Origin: G965267335 sp965267335
GTDB taxonomy: Bacteria > Bacteroidota > Bacteroidia > Cytophagales > JAAEPT01
DNA: 64,000 nucleotides
Reading direction: 5' to 3'
NCBI GenBank assembly: GCA_965267335.1
Contig: OZ253953.1
Coordinates: forward strand, 1,488,001 to 1,552,000
The notes below the pieces were generated by a model, which was given only the letters and a program-made list of their open reading frames with translations, ran no database searches and was not told the DNA's origin. Of the stretch, positions 57,289 through 64,000 are shown piece by piece. A program made the translations under genes and the position numbers. How positions within the stretch are numbered: position 1 is the stretch's first letter; every line of letters starts with the position of its first letter.

Positions 57289-59325
57289 TTAATAGATGCT
57301 TATTTTGAAGTCATCAATTAACAATTCAGCATTTTCGACATTGAACAAATAAACGCTAAATTCGAAATCACCAGAGTTGACTTTTGGTAGATTCACGATA
57401 AATTCGATTTTCTTCCAATGCAATTCCGGATTATCTTCAAGTAACGGTTTTACATTGAATCTGTCAAAAGCAACAGGCTTCCGGTTTGCATAGATAGATG
57501 CTGTAATATCACACTGGCCATTTTTTTCACTCATAAGATATGCTTCTATCTTTAGTACCCTGGGCTCGTCTTTTAGACATTCCAAGTTCCATTTATCATA
57601 CCTGAATGCTATTTCGGTGTTTTGATCCAGTTTCCCGCTATACATACCGGAGCGTGCGTGTTTGTCAGAATACTTGACATACTTCCAGTTAGAATCGGTT
57701 TTTGACTCAAAATCAAGTTTTGTATGAAATACCGGGGTCTTTTTTGAAAGACCTAAGAACTCATCGAGATTGACACTTGAGCTATCATCTCTAAGTCTGC
57801 AAATTGATATTTTTCCATTATCTGCTATTCTTTCAATTCTATTAATGATGTCGGGATACTCCGGATAGACAGCCTTTACAAATAAGTCATTCTGGATAGT
57901 AATATAGTCAAAGTTCCAGTTTAAGGCATTTTCTAAAACCTTCCTCGATGGTTTCATTATTGCGAATCCCTTTCGATCCATTAATAGGAAAGGTAAGTTG
58001 GGGGCATAAGTGTCTATAGCAAGGATTTTAGCATTTTTAGGAATCCCAAGGGAATCAAGAAAATGGGATGCGCCAGTATAATTGATTTTGCTTCGATATA
58101 CTGAATCCCAATACCCCACTTCTCTACGGAAGTCCTGCATATATAACCCATAATGGGTGAAATAAACACAGCAGGAGGCGGAGACAACAAGAAATATCCT
58201 TCTGAACACCAACTTTTCATCGATCGGAATCAAAGAAATGCTAATCACAAATAGTAGAATCAAAGGAATGAAAATGCTATCGAGAAAGTAGTAATCATGA
58301 TTTTGAAATTTCTTAAGCATAGCAATGGCAAAAAGTATATATCCAACACTCATTAGAGCCACAATTGAAATAACTGGCGCCAAAGGTTTGTCCAGTTTTT
58401 TTTGTTTGTGTAGTAGAATCAGTACTAATGCAGTAACTAAAGTGGTTAGTATTATCCAATAATGGATAGGAGAAAAATACTCATACTTCCAGTTCTCGAT
58501 GGCCTTTGACAAATATAGTTTGACTTCTTCCCAACTTTTAGCAGGACGTAAGCTGCTCAGAAAAATGGACCCATACATCTCCCTTAGGTGCATATTGTAG
58601 AATAAGTATCCTAATATTGAGGTGACAGATAGAGCTACAGGTAAAATCTTTGGTTTCAATTTAGATTTTCCTCTGATTCCACGGATAAATTCAACGGAGA
58701 GAATAGCGACAAGCGGAATTACAAAAGTGGTACGGTTTAGAGCAGCAATGCACTGAAAAATAATTGATTTGTTGAAATGCCTGTTCTTTTGAGTCTTCAG
58801 AAACAGGGTGTAATAATAAATAGCAATAAAGGTATTTGCCAAGGCTGGGGCTGTGGGAAGAAATCCTCCCTGATAGAAAATGAAAGCAGGAGAAGTAAAA
58901 AAGACTAGTACGGAAAAAATAGATTTTAAATGGCTTCTGGTGAGGAGCAAACAGAACATATATAAGAAGTACAGGCCTATACAGCTATAAATGAGTATAT
59001 AGCTTCTAAATATCCATGGGGATTTGCTTCCTGTGAGTTTCATGAATATTCCAATTATGTATTCATGGATTGGAAGGTCTACAGCTGTAATGGTTGTTTG
59101 TCCCGGAGTATTCCATTTATGTGGGAACTCAGGGTTGTGAATAAAAGTTTCCGGTTTGAATAAGTTCAATCCATTGTTGGTAAAACCTTGTGCGATAGCG
59201 TAGCGATCACATTGTGCCCAGGCGTGTGTATGGGCTGGAAAGTCGTTAATATATTTCCAATGAAAGAGAATACTAAGGAGTAGTATTATGAGGAAGATGT
59301 ACTTATATCTGAACGAAATTTTCAT
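57289..59325 (-). CDS. GT-C type membrane glycosyltransferase-like protein with C-terminal beta domain
   Basis: 678 residues. The N-terminal two thirds contain about ten hydrophobic segments with an early loop HTHAWAQCDRYAIAQGF, as in GT-C dolichyl/polyprenyl-phosphate mannosyl- or arabinosyl-transferases (the acidic residue in the first loop is the usual catalytic base). The last 130 residues or so, after VNLDEFLGLSKK, are predicted soluble and beta-rich, resembling a carbohydrate-binding sandwich. The sugar and target are unknown. It is 36 bases downstream of another membrane protein gene on the same strand. Confidence 0.75.
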   Translation of the reverse strand: MKISFRYKYIFLIILLLSILFHWKYINDFPAHTHAWAQCDRYAIAQGFTNNGLNLFKPETFIHNPEFPHKWNTPGQTTITAVDLPIHEYIIGIFMKLTGSKSPWIFRSYILIYSCIGLYFLYMFCLLLTRSHLKSIFSVLVFFTSPAFIFYQGGFLPTAPALANTFIAIYYYTLFLKTQKNRHFNKSIIFQCIAALNRTTFVIPLVAILSVEFIRGIRGKSKLKPKILPVALSVTSILGYLFYNMHLREMYGSIFLSSLRPAKSWEEVKLYLSKAIENWKYEYFSPIHYWIILTTLVTALVLILLHKQKKLDKPLAPVISIVALMSVGYILFAIAMLKKFQNHDYYFLDSIFIPLILLFVISISLIPIDEKLVFRRIFLVVSASCCVYFTHYGLYMQDFRREVGYWDSVYRSKINYTGASHFLDSLGIPKNAKILAIDTYAPNLPFLLMDRKGFAIMKPSRKVLENALNWNFDYITIQNDLFVKAVYPEYPDIINRIERIADNGKISICRLRDDSSSVNLDEFLGLSKKTPVFHTKLDFESKTDSNWKYVKYSDKHARSGMYSGKLDQNTEIAFRYDKWNLECLKDEPRVLKIEAYLMSEKNGQCDITASIYANRKPVAFDRFNVKPLLEDNPELHWKKIEFIVNLPKVNSGDFEFSVYLFNVENAELLIDDFKISIY

Positions 59326-59361
59326 TTGAATGCTAATTCGAGAGCTATCTAAATGGTCTGA

Positions 59362-60327
59362 TTAACTCTTAAGATCACCTTCGGTGTTATTGCTATTCCT
59401 TTTTCTTAACCAATATTTCTCTACCAGCTCCTGAATTGTAAACCAGGAAGCAGGGATTACCAGAAAAGCCATTGGAATCATTTGACGAATCTCATTGATT
59501 TTACCGGTTATTAAATGCGGAATTATGAACAATGGTATGGTCATAAGTGAGCGTTTCAAAAATGGATTTAGTTTTTTGAAGTAAAAGAATGGTAGTATCC
59601 AGAAAACGTGTAAAACCTTAAAAAGAGAATCTAAGTGATTCATGTTTTCATAGAAGTTCCAGGCACCGCCTAAATGTGGCCTATCTCTTGTAATATATCG
59701 AATGGTACCAACAGCAACAAAAGCCATAATGGATACTAATGCCGTTTTCCAGATGAGTTTTGGAAACGAATAATAATTAAAATTATAGAATACGTATACT
59801 GCCGGAAGGAACAAGGAAGTTTCATTATTTACACCCCCAATAAGCAGTAAAAAAGCAAACTCTATATCTTTTCGCTCTCTGATGGCCCATAAAGAGCTAA
59901 TGAATGTTAATGCAAGTAGGGCGGCACTTTCCTGAGTGTGGTTTCTATATGTTGAAGGAATAATGAGTAGTGACAATAAAAGTACACAAGCCGATGTTCC
60001 GAAATAGTTGAACCATTTCTTGCAGAATTTAAAAAAGACGAAAAAGGTCAGAGCCATGAACAAAACCCTCTGTATTGAATATGCGGTAGGGATACTAACT
60101 CCAAATAGCCTGGAGAACGTCTCAGGAATTAGAAATTGAAGCAATCGAGACTGTTCATTATTTGTGTATTGAAAATTCATTAAGAGTTCGTGATTTTCTG
60201 TCAGAATTCCATTGTTCCATGAAGAAGTCACTTGAATTTTCAAAAACAAGTTCAGAGCTGATATGAGTAAACAGACAATAAGAACAGCAATATTGATTTT
60301 GATATTATCTTTTTGCAAAGGTTGCAT
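59362..60327 (-). CDS. Polytopic membrane protein of unknown function
   Basis: 321 residues with about eight hydrophobic segments, starting with IKINIAVLIVCLLISALNLFL. No enzyme motif was identified. Layout and company (a GT-C-like gene just downstream) suggest a role in polysaccharide or glycolipid synthesis, such as a second glycosyltransferase-like or polymerase-like protein; this is inference. Charged loops include YITRDRPHLGG. It ends with a short polar tail. Confidence 0.65.
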   Translation of the reverse strand: MQPLQKDNIKINIAVLIVCLLISALNLFLKIQVTSSWNNGILTENHELLMNFQYTNNEQSRLLQFLIPETFSRLFGVSIPTAYSIQRVLFMALTFFVFFKFCKKWFNYFGTSACVLLLSLLIIPSTYRNHTQESAALLALTFISSLWAIRERKDIEFAFLLLIGGVNNETSLFLPAVYVFYNFNYYSFPKLIWKTALVSIMAFVAVGTIRYITRDRPHLGGAWNFYENMNHLDSLFKVLHVFWILPFFYFKKLNPFLKRSLMTIPLFIIPHLITGKINEIRQMIPMAFLVIPASWFTIQELVEKYWLRKRNSNNTEGDLKS

Positions 60328-60446
60328 AGGTGATTTTAAGGGTGATTTATTAGTGGTTTAATACTCTAGCGAAGTTATAATTTGTTCCAAAAACACTTGC
60401 ATTACGCATGCAGATTTAAACAACTAAAACTGAAATTATGATATAT

Positions 60447-60899
60447 CTAGGTTCCAAACTGTTTTAAGTGGTGATCTAAATGTTTATAGGCACCCCAGCC
60501 TCTTTCTTCATCGGGCATTACTCCAAATAAAGTGTGCTTCACCTCTTTGCCTTGATCATAATCACTTTTGAATTGTTCAAGAGCTTTCAGTAATCTTGAT
60601 TTTTGTTCACTAAATTTTTTTGGAGAGGTTTGTTTATACTGAGGATGAGTTGGGGAGCTGTGTTTATAAGGCTTTTTGTTTACAATTGCCTTTTTTATGA
60701 ATCCCTTGAACAGTTTGAATAGGGCGGGTGACTTTTTTAATTCCTTACCGTTAAATACTTCCTGGATTTCTGAGCAATGAGCTAGCATTTGCCCAACATC
60801 CATTTTCCCCCATTTTGGTTTTGTTTCCGGGGTAAGTTGATTGATGCGGTCAATACATTCCTGATAAGTTTTTGGGTGATAGAGGTATTGTAATTCCAT
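60447..60899 (-). CDS. DUF1569 family protein (DinB-like fold)
   Basis: 150 residues. Recognised from the N-terminal RINQLTPETKPKWGKMDVGQMLAHCSE and the C-terminal WGAYKHLDHHLKQFG; the spaced histidines (H in MLAHC and HLDHHL) resemble the metal site of DinB-type four-helix bundles. No signal peptide. Function unknown, and there is no clear operon partner: 119 bases separate it from the membrane protein gene. Confidence 0.85.
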   Translation of the reverse strand: MELQYLYHPKTYQECIDRINQLTPETKPKWGKMDVGQMLAHCSEIQEVFNGKELKKSPALFKLFKGFIKKAIVNKKPYKHSSPTHPQYKQTSPKKFSEQKSRLLKALEQFKSDYDQGKEVKHTLFGVMPDEERGWGAYKHLDHHLKQFGT

Positions 60900-60952
60900 A
60901 GAATTAAAAATACTCCTAGTTCAGGTATGATTCAAATTGTGTAAGGAATTAG

Positions 60953-62410
60953 TTAGTAGGCCTGACGGTTAAGGTCAAATTTTTCAAGATAATCAGCCAC
61001 TCTTCGGACAAACATTCCACCAAGTGAACCATCGACTACCCGGTGATCATAGGAGTGAGAAAGCATCATCATGTGTCTGATTCCAACTGTGTCTCCTTTT
61101 GGTGTCTCTATAACTGCTGGTTTCTTGACAACGGCACCCAGAGCCAGTATCGCTACTTGAGGTTGTACGATGATTGGGGTCCCCATCACATTACCAAATG
61201 ATCCTACGTTGGATACCGTGAAAGTACCACCTTCAAGTTCTTCGGGTTTTAATTTGCCTGCCCTAGCTCGTTTTGCTAAATCATTCACTTGTTTGGTAAG
61301 TCCTATCAGGTTGAGTTGATCAGCATGCTTAATGACTGGCACGATTAAGTTATTGTCAGGAAGTGCGACTGCGAGACCAACGTGTATATCTTTTTTAACG
61401 ATAATTTTATCACCAGATACGGATACATTGATCATCGGGTAATCCTTAATCGCTTTGATTACGGCCTCAATGAATATGGGGGTATAAGTCAGGATAACCC
61501 CTTCTTTGTCATTGAACTCATGCTTCATTCTGTTTTTCCAGTACACTATATTGGTGACATCTGCTTCAACAAATGAAGTTACATGAGCTGAAATTCTTCT
61601 TGAATCGATCATGCGTTCAGCTATGATTTTACGCATTCGATCCATTTCTATAATCTGATCTTTGCCACTCACACTGAATGCAGGCTTCTCAACTGGCTGT
61701 GGTGCTGGTTTTTTATATGTGTCAGGGGTTTCTTCTACCGGCAGGTTTGGTGTCGGATAACCTCCTGCTGATTTCGTTTCATGCTGAGGTGTTGCTTCAG
61801 GTTGAGCTGTAGCCTTTTCCTCAACGGGTGTGGTCTGTATTGGAGTAGGTTGACTTGGTTGATTTTCCCTTGATTTAACATAGGAAAGAATGTCATTTTT
61901 GGTAACTCGCCCCTCCTTACCTGTGCCAGGTATTCTCTCAAGAGCATTGAGAGGAATGTTTTCCTTGCGAGCAATATTAAGTACTAGCGGAGAATAAAAT
62001 CTTCCTGGGATTGGATCAGGTAATAATCCAGCTCCATTGAAATGTTGAGGAGCCGACTGTGGTTCCGGTTTTGGGGCGGGGGCTGTGTTTTGCTGTACCT
62101 GTGTTGCGGGTGCAGTTTGATTAGTTTCAGGCGCTGCTGTTGGTACTGGGGCTGATACCTCGCCTTCCTGACTAGTTTCGATTAAGGCAATAGGGCTGTC
62201 AACCTGAACTACATCACCTTCCTGAACTAAGATCTCTTTAATTACTCCTTCATATGGGGATGGGATTTCGGTGTCTACCTTGTCAGTAGCAACTTCCAAT
62301 AATGATTCCTCTTCCTCGATGGTATCTCCTACACCTTTGAGCCACGAAAGGATAGTTCCTTCCATCACGCTTTCACCCATACGTGGCATCAATATTTCTA
62401 CTACAGCCAT
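60953..62410 (-). CDS. 2-oxo acid dehydrogenase E2 component (dihydrolipoyl acyltransferase)
   Basis: 485 residues. One N-terminal lipoyl domain with Lys44 in EVATDKVDTEIPS is followed by a long Pro/Ala/Thr/Gln linker, a peripheral-subunit-binding domain (residues about 142-180, SPLVLNIARKENIPLNAL and GTGKEGRVTKNDIL) and the catalytic domain ending in HSYDHRVVDGSLGG with the active-site His. The set fits branched-chain or general 2-oxo acid dehydrogenase complexes; E1 and E3 genes are not adjacent. It has its own well-formed promoter inside the end of the cinA region. Confidence 0.93.
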   Translation of the reverse strand: MAVVEILMPRMGESVMEGTILSWLKGVGDTIEEEESLLEVATDKVDTEIPSPYEGVIKEILVQEGDVVQVDSPIALIETSQEGEVSAPVPTAAPETNQTAPATQVQQNTAPAPKPEPQSAPQHFNGAGLLPDPIPGRFYSPLVLNIARKENIPLNALERIPGTGKEGRVTKNDILSYVKSRENQPSQPTPIQTTPVEEKATAQPEATPQHETKSAGGYPTPNLPVEETPDTYKKPAPQPVEKPAFSVSGKDQIIEMDRMRKIIAERMIDSRRISAHVTSFVEADVTNIVYWKNRMKHEFNDKEGVILTYTPIFIEAVIKAIKDYPMINVSVSGDKIIVKKDIHVGLAVALPDNNLIVPVIKHADQLNLIGLTKQVNDLAKRARAGKLKPEELEGGTFTVSNVGSFGNVMGTPIIVQPQVAILALGAVVKKPAVIETPKGDTVGIRHMMMLSHSYDHRVVDGSLGGMFVRRVADYLEKFDLNRQAY

Positions 62411-62442
62411 ATTCCCTTTCTGGTTAAACGAAGCTTAACATA

Positions 62443-62472
62443 CAAAGTTATTATTTTTCCCTATTCCCCCAA
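62443..62472 (-). promoter_or_regulatory. Promoter of the E2 gene
   Basis: On the minus strand TTG (62472-62470), 19 bases, then TAACTTTG (62450-62443): the same spacing as the ribosomal promoters. Leader to the ATG is about 32 bases. It lies two bases downstream of the cinA stop, so the E2 gene need not depend on cinA read-through. Confidence 0.75.
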
Positions 62473-62474
62473 TG

Positions 62475-63710
62475 TTACTTGACCAAAGATTGTCTTAATA
62501 AATTGAGTGCAGCATTAGCACTTAACTCAATATTCAGTATCCGGTCATTGGTTAAGTGTAATAGTTTGCTGCAGGTCGCTTCAGGGCTCGAGCAAGCAAT
62601 CCATACCGTTCCGACTGGCTTTTCCCGCGTTCCTCCATTGGGACCCGCGATTCCGCTGGTGGAAATACCATAAGTGGTTTTGAATTTTTCTCGGATATTT
62701 TCTGCCATAGCTTTAACGGTTTCCTGGCTAACCGCTCCTTTACTTTTCAGTATATCATCAGAAACCTGTAATACTTCTTTTTTGATTTTATTTGAGTAAG
62801 CGGTGACACTACCAGTAAAATATAGTGAACTACCTGACATCTGAGTGAACAAGTGGGCCAAATAGCCACCGGTACAGCTTTCTGCGATTGATATGGTCTG
62901 GTTTCGTTTGGTGAGCTCAGAGGCAAGAACTTGCTGTAAGGTCACATCCTCAAAGGCATAAATATATTTTTCGAGTTTAGCTGCTATTAAATTATAATGG
63001 CCTTGGATTTCATCTTTGGAAGCTGAAATCGATGATAAACGTAGTTTCACTACACCAGCTGATGGCAAGTAAGCGAGCTTAATGTGAACCGGTAAATTTT
63101 CTTCTTCGGCTTTCAATATTTCCGCAATAGTACTTTCACCTATGCCAGCCGTGCTCAAGCTCATATGAGTTATTTTATGAAGCCCAAAAGTCGACTGTAT
63201 TCTTTTGAGTATATCGAGTTCCATCATTTTTTTCATTTCCTGAGGTACTCCCGGCATACTTATGATTATTCTGTTCTCTTTTTCAAACCACATTCCAGGG
63301 GCCGTGCCAACTGTATTTCTAATGACCTGACAGTTATCCGGAACTTCGGCTTGGAAATAGTGCACTTTTTCCATTGCTCTTCCTCTTCTCTCAAAATATG
63401 ACTTAACATCCTGAAGCACCTGTTGATTGGTGCTATAGCCCGATCCAAAATACTCAGCAAGCGTTTTTTTTGTTACATCATCTTTTGTGGGGCCAAGCCC
63501 TCCTGTTATCAGAACTATATCTGAGTGTGCTATCGCAAAATTTAAGGCTGTTATAATATCTTGCTTTTCATCACCTATGCTCAAATGCATTTTAACAGTG
63601 GCACCAATTTTGTTTAACTCGTATGAAATCCATTGAGAATTTGTATCGATGCGTTGACCAATTAAAAGTTCATCGCCAATTGTAATTACCGATGCCGATA
63701 TAGTTCTCAT
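62475..63710 (-). CDS. cinA: CinA family nicotinamide-nucleotide amidohydrolase
   Basis: 411 residues with both CinA modules. The N-terminal molybdopterin-binding-like domain, active on ADP-ribose in related proteins, starts ASVITIGDELLIGQRIDTNS and contains TGGLGPTKDDVT. The C-terminal domain (from about residue 255) deamidates nicotinamide mononucleotide and shows AESCTGGYLA and SGIAGPNGGTREKPVGTVW. The role is recycling of pyridine nucleotides; the old competence name is historical. It is divergent from the DUF4197 gene across 45 bases. Confidence 0.95.
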   Translation of the reverse strand: MRTISASVITIGDELLIGQRIDTNSQWISYELNKIGATVKMHLSIGDEKQDIITALNFAIAHSDIVLITGGLGPTKDDVTKKTLAEYFGSGYSTNQQVLQDVKSYFERRGRAMEKVHYFQAEVPDNCQVIRNTVGTAPGMWFEKENRIIISMPGVPQEMKKMMELDILKRIQSTFGLHKITHMSLSTAGIGESTIAEILKAEEENLPVHIKLAYLPSAGVVKLRLSSISASKDEIQGHYNLIAAKLEKYIYAFEDVTLQQVLASELTKRNQTISIAESCTGGYLAHLFTQMSGSSLYFTGSVTAYSNKIKKEVLQVSDDILKSKGAVSQETVKAMAENIREKFKTTYGISTSGIAGPNGGTREKPVGTVWIACSSPEATCSKLLHLTNDRILNIELSANAALNLLRQSLVK

Positions 63711-63755
63711 TAAGTTGATTTGTTTAAATTAGAAAATGAAATTAACCAAATAACA

Positions 63756-64000
63756 ATGAAGAAGCTCAGAATGATTTTTATTTACGCGTCAATGGCTGGA
63801 ACAATGGCGTGTACTTCAACTCAAGTTGGAAATACGCTGTCGACCATAGGAAGTGCAATGTCAGAAGACGAAACGACTGAAAGTGATGTGGTTAGTGGTT
63901 TGAAAGAAGCGCTAATTCAGGGAGTTACAAAAGGCTCCGATCAAGTATCTTCCGTAGATGGATACTTTAAAGATGCTGCCATTAAGCTTTTAGTGCCACC
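63756..64000 (+). CDS. DUF4197 lipoprotein (3'-truncated by window edge)
   Basis: Only the first 81 codons are in the window. The N-terminus MKKLRMIFIYASMAGTMACTST looks like a lipoprotein signal peptide with the cysteine at residue 19. The following VVSGLKEALIQGVTKGSDQV and VDGYFKDAAIKLLVP are the start of DUF4197, a family of about 220-residue periplasmic proteins of unknown function. The gene is divergent from cinA. Confidence 0.85.
   Translation, partial: MKKLRMIFIYASMAGTMACTSTQVGNTLSTIGSAMSEDETTESDVVSGLKEALIQGVTKGSDQVSSVDGYFKDAAIKLLVP

Overview
The window is chromosomal DNA from a member of the Bacteroidota, most likely class Cytophagia (order Cytophagales). Four things point there: promoters of the TTTG-N19-TAnnTTTG type, an almost complete lack of Shine-Dalgarno sequences before ribosomal protein genes, a str operon without tuf in which rpsJ follows fusA, and family-level content typical of the phylum (DUF3467 after rpoC, a fused DAHP synthase-chorismate mutase, a LysS with an extra C-terminal domain, an LptD-like gene divergent from an amidase-MlaD pair). 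I see no tRNA, rRNA, IS element, CRISPR array or prophage. No gene-free stretch exceeds 300 bases.

Bases 1-22656 are core information-processing genes on the + strand: the 3' part of rpoC, a DUF3467 gene, the str operon (rpsL-rpsG-fusA-rpsJ), then a 14.6 kb S10-spc-alpha cluster from rplC to rplQ that includes secY, map, infA, rpoA and the small rpmD and rpmJ genes. Three promoters of nearly identical design lie before rpsL, rplC and rpsH. Hairpin terminators close the rpoC, str and alpha units. carA, eno and an ftsB-like gene follow.

Bases 25447-45684 are mixed metabolism and envelope genes: a Ppx/GppA phosphatase, a propionyl-CoA-carboxylase-type subunit with an M42 peptidase and a cytoplasmic BtuF-like protein, a TPR protein, a small lipoprotein, a pheA-aminotransferase operon, a WD40-DivIVA-folB operon, a phosphopantetheinyl transferase, a SirB1-like protein, a methylcrotonyl-CoA-carboxylase-type subunit, MlaD, an amidase and LptD.

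Bases 45681-64000 hold lysS, an LRR-Ig-OmpA protein, a three-gene aromatic amino acid operon (DAHP synthase/chorismate mutase, aroB, aroA), a GT2 glycosyltransferase, a desaturase, an alpha/beta hydrolase with a Crp/Fnr regulator, two large membrane proteins, a DUF1569 protein, a 2-oxo acid dehydrogenase E2, cinA and the start of a DUF4197 lipoprotein.

The most striking signal is a complete, unannotated transcription attenuator in front of pheA (33926-34048, minus strand). A 15-residue leader peptide with three Phe codons and one Tyr codon is followed by a mutually exclusive antiterminator (GGGACC/GGTCCC) and a U-tailed terminator ending a few bases before the pheA start. Other items worth checking are the missing conventional start codon of the LptD-like gene, a perfect inverted repeat before the Crp/Fnr gene, promoter elements embedded in terminators, and a series of convergent gene pairs whose stop codons overlap.
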